DNA of 64,000 nucleotides from Chelonoidis abingdonii (lineage: Eukaryota > Chordata > Testudines > Testudinidae): contig NC_133771.1 in assembly GCF_003597395.2 (NCBI RefSeq), positions 51,310,321 to 51,374,320 on the forward strand. Direction: 5' to 3'. Positions 1 through 13,221 of the stretch are shown piece by piece. The position numbers and the translations under genes are program-made. The stretch's first letter is position 1, and every line of letters starts with the position of its first letter. The notes below the pieces were generated by a model. The model saw only the letters and a list, made by a program, of their open reading frames with translations, had not been told where the DNA came from and made no database searches.

Positions 1-1001
1 ATTCTAATATCCTTTCACACCAACCAATCACTGCTTATTGCTCCCTCCACTCACTTGCTTAAAAAGGGTCTCAAACACACAAATCACCTGGAGATGCTTA
101 ACATAGCAAGAGTTGCTGTTAAAGCTGGACAGATAGCTGTCACGCTCCCAGGGGAGTAACATAAAAGGAAGAGGATGCTAAGAAAATAAAATCATCATTT
201 TCTCTAGCAGAGTTGTGCTTCTGTGACAGAACAAGGGCAGGAAACCCCAGCTTTCAGAATAAATTCTGTGGCTCTGGTGAGTGACCATGAAAGTTATTTA
301 CATGAAGGTATATGTTTATGAAATCTGAGAAGATACAAACATTATTCAATACAGTGAAAATTTTTTAGAATAAATGTAATATTAAAGACAATAAATTATT
401 TATACTTAGCGTATGTTACTCCTTAGGTTTTTCATGCATTTTATAAATTACTGCTTACACAAAGCACAAACAATGAACAAATCCAGTTTTCACACAATGG
501 TGAAATCCTAGCTTTATTGAAATCAAAGGAAAAACTCCCACCCACTTGAATGGGGCCAGAGCTTCCCACAAATTGAACAATCTTGCAGTTGATATTGTGC
601 GCTATACATGCCCAAATTTTCAAACTTTTTATCGTACAAAGGGACAAATTTACAAAGCAAGGCTTAACTGCTATACTTTTTATATGTATGCTACAGCAAA
701 TTAAGAATAGGAATTGACATAACAAAAATTAACTGCTACTAAATGAAAAACATCTACATTATGGACAGAGCACATTTATGTGACATGCTTCATTTAATGA
801 AGTGGATGCAGCAATATACCAATTAAAAAAATTGCACACTAGGATGAACTTAATGTTATTTCAAAAGGAAGTTTGTCTTCCTTCAAAATAAAGCATAAAA
901 AGTAAGGAGCGATTATGGATGGGCAAATGGATTTTTGATGTATTTGAAGAAAATGCATACATATGGAAGTTAGGGGAAACATTCTTAGGTCTCATGGAAT
1001 C
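1..1001. other. AT-rich sequence, no recognised feature
   Basis: I see no repeat family, RNA gene or exon with supporting splice and coding signals here. The short open frames have the composition expected of random AT-rich DNA. Confidence 0.5.
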
Positions 1002-1511
1002 CAGGACTGGTGCAAGGATGTTTCACGCCCTAGGCAAAACTTCCACCTTGCACCTTCCCCCCCCGCGCCCCGGCCCTGAAGCTCCCCCCCTCCGAGGCGC
1101 CCCCTTGCGGCAGGCCCTGAGGCCCCCCCTCCCTGCCCCAGATCACCCCTGCTCCGAGCACGAGCACGCCGTGACTGCTTCACTTCTCCCACCTCCCAGG
1201 CTTGCGGCACCAATCAGCTTAGGCACCGCAAGCCTGGGAGACAGAAGAAAGTGAAGGAAACCCATTGGCGTGCTGAGGAGGAGGCGGGACAGGGTGAGCT
1301 GGGCGAGCAGTCCCCTGCATGACCTCCCTCCTTAACTTGCTGCAGCAGCCTTCCCCGTGCTTCCTCTCCACAGCTCCCTCCAACTAAATGCCTGGTGCGC
1401 CGGGGCAAGCTAAGACCGCCGCCAGGTCGCTGCAAGAGAAAAATGGTAGCCCCCAAATCCCAGCACCTAGGCCGACCACTCACGTCACCTAAAATGGTTG
1501 CACTGGCCCTG
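1002..1511. mobile_element. Non-autonomous hAT-like DNA element, GC-rich
   Basis: The left end begins CAGGACTGGTGCAAGG and the right end finishes GGTTGCACTGGCCCTG, an inverted terminal match. The same 7 bp, tggaatc, flanks both sides (995-1001 and 1512-1518), close to the 8-bp duplication usual for hAT elements. The body is GC-rich and contains a local inverted repeat around 1190-1240. No transposase is visible, so this would be a MITE-like derivative moved in trans. It sits against the 3' end of the reverse-strand CR1 that follows. Confidence 0.75.
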
Positions 1512-3640
1512 TGGAATCATGAGCCTTTAAGGTCAGAAGGGACCATATGAATCTATTCTGACCTCCTGCACACAACACAGGCCAAAGACTCACCCACCAC
1601 TCCTGTATCAACTGTGTCGAGCCACTGAGTCCTCAATCAGGTTTAAAGACTTCAAGGTGTAGAGAACTTCCAGCAAATGAACCCGTGCCCCACACGCAGA
1701 GGAAGCAAAAAAACCCAGGGCTTCTGCCAATCTACCCTGGAGGAAAATCCTTCCCAACCCTAAATATGGATCAGCTAAACCCTGAGCATGGGCAAAGGCC
1801 TCCAGCACACCCAGGAAAAAATTCTCTGTGTAACTCAAGATTCCACCCCATCTAACATCCCATCACAGCCATGGGCATTGTTACCTCTAGTAGTCAAAGA
1901 TGATTAATTGCCAAATTAGCTATCCATTATACCATCCCTCCATAAATTATCAATTTAGTCTGAAGCCAGATATATGTCTTTTGCCTCCACTACTCCCTTG
2001 GAAGTGTTGCAGAACTTCACCTCTGATGGTAGAAACCTTCATCTAATTTCAAGTCTAAACTTCCTGAAAGCCAGTTATATCCATTTGGTTTCTGTGTCCA
2101 CATTGGTACTGAATTTAAATATTCCTCTCCTCCCTGTATTTATTTCTCTGAATATTTCTAAAGAACAATCCATATCTCCTTCATCTTTCTTTTGTTAGGC
2201 TGAAAGAAGCCAAGCTCTTTGAGTCTCCTTTCATATGACAGGTTTCCATTCCTCGGATCATCCTAGTAGCCTTCTCTGAACTTGTTCAGATTGAATTCAT
2301 CCTTCTTAAACATGGGAGACCAGAACTGCACAAGTATTCCAGATGAGGTCTCACCATGCCTTGTATAAACAGTACAACACCTCTTATCTCTACTGGAAAT
2401 ACCTCATCTGAAATCCAAGACGCATAAGCTTTTTTCACAGACATATCATAATTGGCGGCTCATAGTCATCCTGTGGATCAACCAAATACTCCAAGGTCCT
2501 TCTTCCTCCTCTGTTACTTCCAACTTATGCCTCCCCAAGCTTATAACAATAGTTCTTGTTATTAATCCCTAAATGCATGACCTTGCACTTTTCAACTAAA
2601 ATTTCATCTATTAATATTACTGCCAGTTTAAAATCATCCAGATCTTCCTGTATGATACCTCAGTCCCTCTCTGTATTGCAATACCTCCCAGCCTGTGTCA
2701 TCTGCAGATTTAATTAGCACATTCCCACTTTTTGTGCCAAGGTCGTAATAAATAAGATTAAATAAGATTGGTCCAAAACTGATCCCTGAGAAACTCCACT
2801 AGTAACTCCCTCCAGCTGACAATTCACCTTTCAGTACGAAACTCATTGTAGTCTCCCCTTTAACCAGTTCCTTATCCACCCTTCAGTTTCCATATTAATC
2901 TGCATCTTTTCCAATTTAACTAATAATTACCCATGTGGAACCGTATCAAATGCCTTACTGAAATTGAGGTAAATTAGATCCACTGCATTTCCTTTGTCTA
3001 AAAATATGTGTTATCTTCTCAAAGAAGGAGATCAGATTGGTTTGGCACGATCTACCTTTTGTAAAACCATGTTGTATTTTGTCCCAATCACCATTGACCT
3101 CAATGTTCTTGACTAATTTTTCCTTCAAATTTTTTTCCAAGACCTTGCATACTACAGATGTCAAACTGATAGCCTGTAGTTGCCCAGATCACCTTTTTTC
3201 CCTTTCTTAAAGATAGGAACTATGTTGCAATTCTCCAGTCATACAGTACAACCCCTGAGTTTACATATTCATTAAAAATTCTTGCTAATGAGCTTGCAAT
3301 TTCATGTGCCAGTTCCTTTAATATTCTTGGATGAAGATTATCTGGGTCCTCTGATTGCATCCCATTAAGCTGTTCGAGTTTAGCTTCTACCTCAGATGTG
3401 GTAATAGCTACCTCCATATCCTCATTCCTATTTGTCATCCTACCATTATTCCTAAACGCCTAATTAATGACTGAGGCAAAGTATTTGTTTAGATATTGGG
3501 CCATGCCTAGATTATCCTTAACCTCCACTCCATCCTCAGTGTTTAGTGGTCCCACTTTCTTTGTTTTCTTTTTATATGGCTATAGAACCTTTTACTATTG
3601 GTTTTAATTCCATCTCTACTCTAATCCCTTGTTCTCCTTA
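1512..3640 (-). mobile_element. CR1 LINE, 5'-truncated and decayed
   Basis: Read on the reverse strand, this is the RT half and 3' part of a CR1-family non-LTR retrotransposon. The 3' end lies at the low-coordinate side, next to a terminal sequence of the type 'agaagggaccat' common to CR1/L2-like 3' ends. Broken RT frames occur at 2955-3164 and 3220-3438. The endonuclease and ORF1 are missing, as expected from 5' truncation during target-primed reverse transcription. It may be two CR1 copies of related subfamilies (1512-1870 and 2190-3640), with the intervening segment less certain. Confidence 0.8.
2955..3438 (-). pseudogene. CR1 reverse transcriptase remnant (N-terminal part)
   Basis: Two reverse-strand frames carry CR1 RT signatures. 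Upstream (3438 to 3220) is a segment with VEAKLEQLNG, DNLHPRILKELA and a following DWR, which corresponds to the finger region before the [14 protein letters not shown] motif. Downstream (3164 to 2955) is KVLEKNLKEKLVKN and HGFTKGRSCQTNL, which matches the CR1 segment where QHGF and the following loop lead to motif A. A frameshift separates the two. The polymerase would have copied CR1 RNA at a nicked chromosomal target. The remnant cannot encode an active enzyme because of the frameshifts and stops. Confidence 0.8.
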
Positions 3641-5715
3641 CACATATGCACATATTGCCATAGGGATAAAGTCTGTAATATAATGTAGTCTACACTACAA
3701 AATAGTATGAGATCTTGTGCGGGACTCACCCCTATGGCACCTCCTGCTGGTCATCTCAGGGAATTAGCTCTCCAGCCCTCAGAGCATCCTCTGCAAACCG
3801 GTGTCCCATTGCCGCTGGCCCCAGTGTTCCTCCCAGGACCCAGGCGCCCCTTTACCTGGGGGCTGCCCCCTAGCAAAACCCTCACCAGTCTCTATGGGTC
3901 TCCCTTCTCTGGGAAACCCCCAACCCTCTAATCCCCACCTTGCCTTAGTCTGGGCTACTGCCAGTCATCACTGAGCCCCCACTCCTTGGGGCAAACTGCA
4001 GTGTAAAAGCCACTCATCATAGGCAAGGGGTTTCGGACCTGTTGCCTTCTTCTGCCTCCCAGTAACTCTATAGGCCTTGGACTAGGCCGTGCAGTCTGGG
4101 GAATTGCTAGCCTGGAGCTCCCCTGCTCCTCTGGCTCTCCCCAGTCCTGCTTCACTCCCAGTACCCTTTCTGCCGGCAGCCAGGCCCAGCTCTCTCCAAG
4201 CCTGGAGAGAGACTTCTCTAACAGCCTTTCTATACAGGCCAGGTGTAGCCTGACTGGAGCGTAGCCCAGCTGCGGACACCTCCCCAGTCAGCCGTCCCCA
4301 GCCACAACCCTCAAGAAGGGAAACACTATTACTTGGCAAGAAAGATTATAGTCTGTGCACTTTATTTGAAATGGTTAAAAAAGTGTTCCATATAAGTCAA
4401 CTGGGTATATCATTAGTATAGAGCTGCAATCATTTCTGTGATTTGAAGAAGGGTATGAAGATCATGTTATGCAACTTTGGGATAATCTCCCCTTAGCCAT
4501 TAAAAAAAAATACTTGCATTGTGTGCAATGTGCTGACCTCCACAAGAGGCAAAATGTGCCATTCAGAAATATTTTTATGAGCCCCAGAAATAAGATATCC
4601 CTGGAAAGGAATGACTGAAGTACACATAGATAGAAAGTGAATGAGTCAGAGAGAACACTTGCTCCATTATAGCCAGGAATTGCCTGAGAGGTCATCAGGG
4701 GCATTCCCAAAATTCCTGCCTTATTTTGAGCCCTCTTGTAGTGTATAACATTTTAAACTGAAAACCAGTCCCCCATAAGAGGTATATCTGATTTGCAGAA
4801 CAAGGCTGGACTTCAGGAAAGTGAACTGATCATCTATAGTTCTTCCTACACTAATGGTGGAGCCACCTGAAGCAGGGCCATATTTAAACATGGCCAAAAA
4901 TCCTTGGATGAACTAAGTTATATGTCGACTTCAAAACCGCCCTCTCTATCTATCTATAGCATACCATTTATACAAGGTTCTAAGTTAACTCCAGCCTATA
5001 CCTAGGGTCCAGGTATTACCTCAGTAAGTGAAGGCATATCTTGAAGGGGAAAGTGAGTGATGATACAAGAGACCACTGCACACAAAAGTTAGATGACAAT
5101 CAATATTTAACTATAAAATCCAGAGGAAAGTAACTAGCAACCAAATGAAGAGCATGTTATTCACCTACAGTATCCAGAGTAGGTAAGCAGCTAGCAACAC
5201 TCATAGAACATACATGCTCAAAATAGCCATCTCTAACCCAGAAACTTTCTGAGGTACAAGGAAGCTGCCAATAAAATATAAGCACTTAAGTAAGAAAGTC
5301 ACAAGTTTAAAAGTTGTCTGTTTTCCCTTCCATTTTCCCACGACTCCTGGCTGTCCCTCTACTATTGCCATGCCACTTTTTTTCTTTTCTTGATCTTATC
5401 TATTGTTTTAAATTATTATTTTATGTCTTTTTCTTGCCTATCTTTTCTTTTTCTTTGGAAAGAAACATGTGTTTTCCTCTTATTCTTCACTGTTTCCTGC
5501 AATTACATTCCTTTTGGTTGCCCAACATCCCTCTTTGCTCTTTCCTATATATACATATTCCAAGGCTACGTCTATACAGCAATTAAATACACACAGTTGA
5601 TTCAGGCTCGGTTTTGAAGCTGAGGTGTAGATGTTTGGAGTCTGGCTGGAATTATCCTAATATAGACTACAGCTGGACTTAGGCTCTTTACAGCTCAAAC
5701 TCATATAATACGTAA
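3641..5715. repeat. Possible GC-rich LTR remnant in otherwise unrecognised sequence
   Basis: The stretch 3690-4340 is markedly richer in C and G than its surroundings and has long pyrimidine-rich runs. In composition it resembles reverse-orientation LTR fragments of sauropsid retroelements, but I found no matching TG...CA ends or target duplication, so the class is a guess. The remainder, 4340-5715, is AT-rich with no feature I can name. Confidence 0.3.
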
Positions 5716-5797
5716 TTTCACAGAATCATAGAATATCGGGGTTGGAAGGGACCATTCCTCCCTTACACATCAGCTCCAAGTTTGTCCCACTGAGTCA
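5716..5797 (-). mobile_element. CR1 3'-end fragment
   Basis: The segment 'acagaatcatagaatatcgg' (near 5720) followed by 'ttggaagggacc' is the reverse complement of a typical CR1 3' terminus. The copy is less than 100 bp and has no coding sequence. Confidence 0.75.
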
Positions 5798-5799
5798 AA

Positions 5800-6098
5800 C
5801 TAAGGCTTGGCCTACACTAGCAATTTATGTTGGTATAACTACATTGCTCAGGAGTGTGGATTTTCTGTATCCCTGAGCAATGTAGTTAAAACAACCTTAA
5901 TCCCAGTGTCAATGCTAGGTTAACAGGAGAGCTTATCCCATTGACATAGCTACCATGTCTCGGGAAGATGGAGTACCTACACCGATTGGAGAAGCCCTCA
6001 CATTGGCATAGGTAGCATCTTCATTAAAGTGCTACATTGGTGCAGCTTAATCAGTCCAACTGCAGCACTGCAGCCTTTGAAGTGTAGACAAGCCCTAA
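5800..6098. mobile_element. Short terminal-inverted-repeat DNA element
   Basis: The left end, TAAGGCTTGGCCTACACTAG, is inversely matched by the right end, GAAGTGTAGACAAGCCCTA. A weak 8-bp duplication (gagtcaaa and aagtctaa, 6 of 8 identical) would fit hAT, but this assignment is tentative. A second element with related ends (GTCTACACT) lies at 36520-36753. There is no open reading frame for a transposase. Confidence 0.6.
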
Positions 6099-9000
6099 AA
6101 GTCTAAGGAAGTTGTGAGTTATACTAACTTCCATGCCTGTGGACTAGAAGAAAGGAGTGGTGCAGAAAAAGCAGCTAACAGGAGGGCATAAGAACACGTA
6201 AATTAAAGACTTCTGTTTAAACTTAGCCAGGAAACAGTTGTGAGAAGGTGTAAGTTACGGCTTCTCTACATAGGGATTGAAATAACCAAACTGGGTATAA
6301 TTCACACCTTCAATTATTTTGGTGAAAGTCTGTGTGTTGTTATTTTAATTTTAGAATAAAAATGTTCTATTTCAGTGTGCTGTGAGTTACACATAAATAG
6401 AACACTTTTGTTCTGAAATGAGAGCATCAACAAATACAGACTTACAATAAAAAAACTGATGTTCTGAATTAAACCAATTTCGTTATTTTGGTTTTAAGTC
6501 CTTACAGTAAATTAGGTTCCCTTACATATCAGATCTATGAGTGAATGAGTGCAAGATACTACCCAACACATCACTTCTGATTTAGACCAACACTCTTTAT
6601 CAGCAGAGGCATTTTGACATCTTTTCCTTGGAAAGAGTTAGAGAGTTAAATCTTTCAAGAATGTAATGTTACTTGAAATATCATATAAAATCATTGTAAA
6701 CACAGCTCTTTGCATTTTGACACATTTTTTTAAGTTGCAGAGTTAAACAAAGTTGCAAGTTCAAAACCCAGTACTATCACCTTAGTATTTCAGCTGGTTT
6801 GTCTAAGTTGGAAACTTCAGGCTCAAGGATCCTGTTCTTATGCTTCCTTACTTAAAGGAAAATAGATTTTTGCCTTTACCTGACATAATAATATTAGATA
6901 GTCATCACTAATCATGATCTCTGATGTTTTTTTCTGCTGTCTCCAAGCAGCAACTTCAGGAATCAAATGACAGACACACGAGTGTAGATAAATTTAAAAC
7001 ACTCATTCTGCAACTTGAAGAGCTGTTTAGATACCAGAAACCTGCTATGTGTTCAGGTTAATTTTAATCAGGTCTAGCCATCTGCTTCTGAAACTGACTT
7101 TAGCTAGTCTATTCCTGTTATACTCTTGATAGTGATGCTCAATCTGTGTATCTAAAGCTGGATTGTAGCACTTTATGATCCAATACGCAGTATAAAATTC
7201 AGTGGTGCAGAAGCTGTGACAGGGGCAAATTCTATCCAAAAAGCTTATTTGTTGATTGGCAGCCCTAATTTAATATCTGAGGAATCTTTAGGCAATGTGC
7301 AATGTATTTTCTTCTCCTAATCTGGTCAGGTGTTTTGATCCAAAGTTTTGTGCTCCCGGGCACACCCAGAAGACATGTATAGCTCTTCCCCTTCTTTTCA
7401 GATCCCCTCCAACAGTGCTCATTAGGAATTTTAATTTTGTAACAGTTTATCAGTGATTGCTGATCACTAAAATAATGTTCTTGTATAATACAGCACATAG
7501 AAGAAGGAGGTCTATCCGGCCAAATAATATACCATTTGGTTTACATTTTTGTATGGCATATCTTTTTCCTATCTTTCCAGAAGGTAGGTTTCACTCTAAT
7601 GAAGGGCTCCTATTCTCCTATTGACATAATCTGATAAATGCACAAAATTATGCCCTTGTTGCCCAATTTACACATTGTATGTTTTCTAGAATAACATAGT
7701 GTTGGAATCTCTGATGAGTTAACATATTATCTAAGCAGTAAAGACATTTATAAAAGGTAATCCTGGGCTGCCAAACTTAGCTCTGGTTTGATGATAACTC
7801 AATACTTTATTCTTACACGTTTGATCTATTTAATGAATCCTTGATTCTTCCCAAATCTTGAAATTTCCTGGCTTCTGCTGTGGATTACATTCTAAATTCT
7901 TGCTAAGCAATCAATTCTAATGTTTTCGTTTGTAGACTGAGCTCTAGTTTGGGTGTCAGGAAGAAATATCCACCAATCTCCATGTACAGCACTACAGAAC
8001 TGGTTAGCAATGATTTGTAAAATTTTCACTTTCCCCACATGTAATTGATGATGGTTACCACCAATGAAAGGGCACTGGATCAAACTGACCAATAATCTGA
8101 TCCAAAATGGCAAATCCTATGTTTCTAGAAAGAAGATAACAGGTAGAAGCAAAATACATGAAGATTTGAGAACTGTACATTCGGAAGACAATGTTGGCAG
8201 GAAATCAATAACAGAAATTTTTGGAGTCTATTTTATATTAATGAAAAAAATTCCTTACCTACAGTACAGACAATTTGTTTGACTGCTCAAAACATCCAGA
8301 AATATTGTATAACTTACATTTCTCATTAACATAACAAGCTAATTAAAGCAAATGAAGGTTAATTTAATCATACACAGGTACTGTATTTGAATAGATTATT
8401 GCATTTATCCATTAAATAGTTTGTCTTTCATTCGTCTATCCTCGTTAAACAGTATTCTGAATAATTAGAATATCAGAAATAGCTTTTATAAAGATAGAGT
8501 ATTACTATATTCTTATTAAGAATTTCAGGTCACCTACAGCGTTTATACAAAATGTTACAAATCTAGGCAAAGTACCTCAGGCTATGAAGCAAGAAAGTAA
8601 TTCTTTATATCACTGTGTGCGTTTCTAAGGTCTTTACCATTTGGATGATTACATTATCTCATTTTTATATCCACTATTCAGGAAGTAAATGTCATCTTGA
8701 ATCACTGAATCTCAATTTTTTATACCTTTCATTTTGGTTGATAGGCTTTTTACCCATTGTAATTTATTGCTATTACTGATGAAAGTATAAAACTAAAAAA
8801 CAGAGTATAATCAAGGCTAATGGTGAACCAAATACCATGTGATAATAAATTAGCAAGAAAAAATGCTTTAGAGACAAATTGAGAGGTTTACCATTTCAAG
8901 TTGAACACTGTTACAACAACTGTCTATGTAAAATACAAGGTTATACAAAGAGAATCACATTCTCTTCTTTTATATAAAAATACAACATGTCTTGGCTCTT

Positions 9001-9885
9001 TATTATACAGAGCTATGGAGAGCATTTTCAGCTTAAGAACCTACACGTCTGGCTAACGTATAATTGTGGGCTAATGATAATTTTTATTTATCATAACATA
9101 TAATGCAGAAGAGATCAAACTACTAAATTAGAAGAAGCTGTGGCCAAAGCTGAGTGAATTTTGCAGGAAGGCATGTATATTGTTAGTCACTGCCCATAGT
9201 TATCCAACGACAGTTCCATTAAATTAGTATAACAAATGAAGAAGCTGCAGCTCATTTGAGCTGACTTTTCACAATTACTGGGCTTGCCTTTATGTTTGTG
9301 GAAGTAGAGCGAGCACTGACAGGGATTTGAAGGGGATTTCAATGCAAAGAGTCCCCTCTGTGAGCAAGAATCAGGCTAGCTGTAACCCTAATAATGTGAG
9401 ACTTGTAGAAGCAAGGATTGTGTGAGGCGACTGAGAAAGAACTATGTGAGAAGTTGTTTTGACCTAGAGTTAAGATAAAAATGGAATGGAGACTATAGCA
9501 GAAATTGTTAAGAGAAATAAAATATCAAGAAGGAATATGTGTAAACAATATGCAGCTGTAGCTCATTATTGTCTGTAAAAAAGGTATAAATGTTGGCTCT
9601 AATTGTTTATCTTTAGAGATACCTGCCTAGGTAGGGAAAACCCTGTGTCCCAGTGCACTCTCTCCTTCCATGCAATTGCTAGAGATAATAAAGTATCTGA
9701 CTTGCTGCACCCAACCAGAGAGTGAGAACTCTGTTTTTCTCCAACATGTTTTTGCTGTGAAATTATATTCTGTTGTAAATGTGGCCATTAAGTTTATACA
9801 ACGAGAAGGACAAATACTGCTGTCTTTATTAAGAAGAAACTCCTATGACAAATCAATGAAACTTTTGCTTGATTAAGGACCTGAT
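6099..9885. other. AT-rich sequence, nothing recognised
   Basis: I found no repeat or gene signal that I can support. Short open frames on both strands lack domain signatures and look like chance. Confidence 0.5.
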
Positions 9886-9955
9886 CCAAATATAAAGACT
9901 TCCATTGACTTCAATGGCTTTTGAATAAGGCCACAAGTTACAGTTTGGATCAGAC
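9886..9955. repeat. Ancient palindromic micro-repeat
   Basis: The core CCATTGACTTCAATGG (9902-9917) is an almost perfect palindrome. It is flanked by 'ctgatccaaa' on the left and 'ggatcaga' on the right, which are also inverted matches. Related degenerate copies occur elsewhere in the window (17640-17715, 45480-45545, 51400-51482). Confidence 0.5.
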
Positions 9956-11825
9956 TCTCTAATTACAGCAAAATCCAAGAATGAAACTGTCATCCTGACT
10001 TTTAAATATCCTGAAGCCCTGCATAGTGTTTCTAAAGTCAAAAAACAAAATAATTAAGCATATGATTGTTCTACTTCTCTGCTGTGAAACACTAACAGTA
10101 TATTAAATTATAGTTACAGTACCTTGGGATACTGTTTGACAGGGATCAGTACTCTTTCTGACAGCTTTATGTTTTTGTTGCTGATGACATCAAGGTATTT
10201 CTTTTCTTCATCTTCCTTTTTCCCATCAGAACCCTGAAATTTTTCAATTTCTGAAAAATTTAACAAAAAGAAAGCAATCAGTGAGATGATATTTGTCATC
10301 CTCAGAAATTCTGCTAGACTTAATATGACTTTTTCTTCTATTTATAAAAATATGATATAAGTGGACAAAAAAAAACAGTTTTAAATTTTGAGTTGTCTAG
10401 TGTTACTTAAGTCAATTTATAACTGCTTGTTTTTTTGTCCAATTACATCCTACTTTATAATCCTGCATCATTAATTCCAGTGAAACTAGGATTTGATACA
10501 AAGAGTGTTTTTTAGGGAGGGAAGTTTAAAGCACTCAGCATTGTTTAATTCTGCTCCCACTGGTGTTAATGGTAGAACCCTGCTGATTTCAACGGGGGGA
10601 AGAAATAGACCAATGCTGAACATTTTTGAAAACCTCCCCTTTAAACCTTTACCAAAGATTCCATTTAGTTAACCAAATCTGGGAAGAGAAACACTTTGGC
10701 AATGCTTGATGGACCTCTGTAAATGAGACCTGCCACAGTCAGTAAGATTCAGCTTGTAATTGTTTAGCTTACAGTGAAAGCATTCAAGAATGAAAGAATC
10801 ATCTTGTCATTATTCTACTGACATTTTCCATGCAAGTGTGATTTTCACAGAGGTCATAAATGAAGTTCAGGCCACTTTTCCAAATGAGATCACTTTCTTG
10901 TGTGTGTGTGCACACGCACACATCTGTGTGTATTTTTTTTAAAGTGGTTACTGTTAAAACAAACAGTTTTAATCTGCTGATCATGCAATAATAAAATATC
11001 CTGTTGACATTTTAATTTAGATCTTGTAAAAAATTGGGATTAATGAGCTACTTATTGTACTGTAGTCAGCAGTTCAGGATCAACAATTCTTTTCACTAAA
11101 AAAGCTTCTTAAACTACCTTTAAGTAGGTATTAACTAATTTGCCCCCTTTATTTATTTGATATGTAAAATTAAATCAAGTGACAAAATCAACTGTTACAC
11201 TACAAAATATCTTCTCTGAACTAAGATCAGGGCTGTTAGGTGACATACTTCAATACACTCGGGAATAATGATACTTAAAAGCATTTAACAGTTTCACAAA
11301 ATCACCCTAAAAATGTATTTGAATTCACTTAGTTATGAACAATGTCACATACATTGACAACTGGTAGTAACACTGTCAGCAAAGACTAATGATAAACAGC
11401 AACACATTACTTTGAGGAGATGAGTCTAGTGAAAGAGCTTAGTGATATCAGAGGACATGATTACAAATTCAATATTTCTAGCAATATCATTATTTCTAGT
11501 TATTAAGTGTAGCGCCCAGGTTATTATAGCTGCTTTCCAAACAAACATTGCAGAAGGGGCATTCCTTAGATGCTCGCAATGACAAAGCAGAGGCAGATAC
11601 CCATAGATGAGTGGAAGGGGAACAATAATTAGCAATGTATATGCGATTACTCAGACACACCTCTGTCCTGGTGCTTACAAAGCTACCACCATCTTCAGTA
11701 TCTGTGGATAAATGTTGATCTTTCAACATTGACTACTCTAGATTCAGCCTTACCTAAACTCTTCATTATAGATCAGCACTTAAATGTCACAGTGATAGGC
11801 ATACACAGACATAGAACGGATCTCA
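9956..11825. other. AT-rich sequence with an alternating TG/CA tract
   Basis: The only distinctive item is an alternating purine-pyrimidine run at 10899-10923 (TG repeats followed by CA repeats), a common simple repeat with some Z-DNA potential. No gene or repeat family was otherwise recognised. Confidence 0.5.
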
Positions 11826-12470
11826 AATAGGGAGGAAACGGTGAGTAATTTAATTTTTCAGATGATACTAAATTTGAAAGAGCGACACAAATATTATTCA
11901 GGACAAGGAAATCAATTCATCAATACTAAAAGAAATAAAATGGTTTCCAAAAATGAGTTCCAATTTGGAAAAATGCAGCCTAATATACTTGGGGAAACAA
12001 ATGTGATACACAATATTCAATGGGAGGGAGAATTCAGGAAAGCAGCATGGCTGAAACAATATGAATGATAGTGGACAGTTAACTAGGCATGAGTTTACAA
12101 AGCAATGTATGGCAGCAAAAATAGCCACTGCATTCTACAGTGGGTTGGTAAATAAGTATTCTCATACATAGTTCTAATGCAGCCATACAGAGAATATTCA
12201 ATTTGTGGATTTTCATTATCAGAACAATGGACAAACTCCTGAGGAGGCTGAGAAAACATATAGCTTGTTTGGAAGTTGATTAAGATGACCAAACAGCAAG
12301 AAGGGAGAGGTATTATTTAGAGTGGTGCACAGAATCATATATAGGAGTAATGGGATCAAATTAAGAAAGGGACTATTTAGACTGCAAACCTGGAGATGCT
12401 TCCTGGCAGGGAGAACGATTAGACTGTGAAATATTTCTAAGGAAAGCGGGGAAAGGCCTGTCACTATGGA
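11826..12470 (+). mobile_element. Decayed CR1/L2-like LINE fragment
   Basis: In forward orientation the segment begins with 'tttcagatgatactaaat', which matches the FADDTK-type catalytic box of CR1/L2 reverse transcriptases. It continues through 'gatagtggacagttaacta' to a C-terminal part containing 'ctgcaaacctggagatgctt' and 'agactgtgaaatatttc'. Several stops and indels interrupt it. It represents the last third of ORF2 only and is one of the older copies in the window. Confidence 0.6.
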
Positions 12471-12887
12471 TATACAAATGAGACTGGGCAAAGCAAATGT
12501 AAATTTACAACATGGGTAATTTTGAACCAGCAGGGGAGATGGACTGACATGTCTAACCCATCTCTAAAAATCAATGAATCTATAGTTTATAGTGGCACAT
12601 TTAGTCTTCATAGTACTTTTATAGATCCAAATTTAGGAAGGCACTTAAGCATGTACTTAACTTTAATTTTGACTTTAATGGGACTTAAGCACAAGCTAAG
12701 GGCTATCTTGAATAGGGATGATTTCCTGAACTGAGGCTTTAACATTAAGTTATTCTCACAATATCCCTGTGTGGTAATTAAAGGAAAATTATTATTTCAT
12801 ACACAGTAAAATGTAGTCTTTGGCAAGTCACATGGGGCAATATTTTTAAATCCAAGTGTTAAATTTAGGCACTCAAATAAGCTACAT
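12471..12887. repeat. Includes a degenerate palindromic micro-repeat
   Basis: Around 12620-12720 the phrases 'ggcacttaagcatgtactta' and 'gggacttaagcacaagct' are inverted partners of the same family as the 26898-26939 hairpin. The rest is unremarkable. Confidence 0.4.
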
Positions 12888-13221
12888 CAGGGATCGGCAA
12901 CCTTTGGCATGCAGCCCACCGGGGTAAGGACCCTGGTGGGCCAGGCCGGTTTCTTTACCTGGCGCGTCTGCAGCTTCATCCAATCGTGGCTTCCACTGTC
13001 TGTGGTTTGCCTCTCCAGGCCAATGGGGGCTGTGGGATGCGGTGGCCAGCACATCCCTCGGCCCGCTATACTTCCCGCAGCTCCAATTGGTCTGGAGTGG
13101 CAAATTGCAGTCAGTGGGAGCTACTATCAGCCAAACCTGTGGATGCAGCAGGTAAACAAACCAGCCCAGCCCTCTAGGGTCCTTACCCTGGTGGGCTGCA
13201 TGCCAAAGATGCCGATCGCTG
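12888..13221. mobile_element. Non-autonomous hAT element with a perfect 8-bp target duplication
   Basis: The terminal inverted repeats are CAGGGATCGGCAACCTTTGG at the left and CCAAAGATGCCGATCGCTG at the right. The element is flanked on both sides by agctacat (12880-12887 and 13222-13229), a perfect 8-bp duplication diagnostic of hAT insertion. The interior is GC-rich, largely self-complementary, and lacks a transposase. The CAGGGRTCGGCAA end type is widespread among amniote hAT elements, so an autonomous hAT elsewhere in the genome would have mobilised it. Confidence 0.95.

Noticed and set aside
441..725. 94-codon cysteine-rich reverse frame
   Set aside because: Hydrophobic, low-information sequence from AT-rich DNA. 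No family is recognised.
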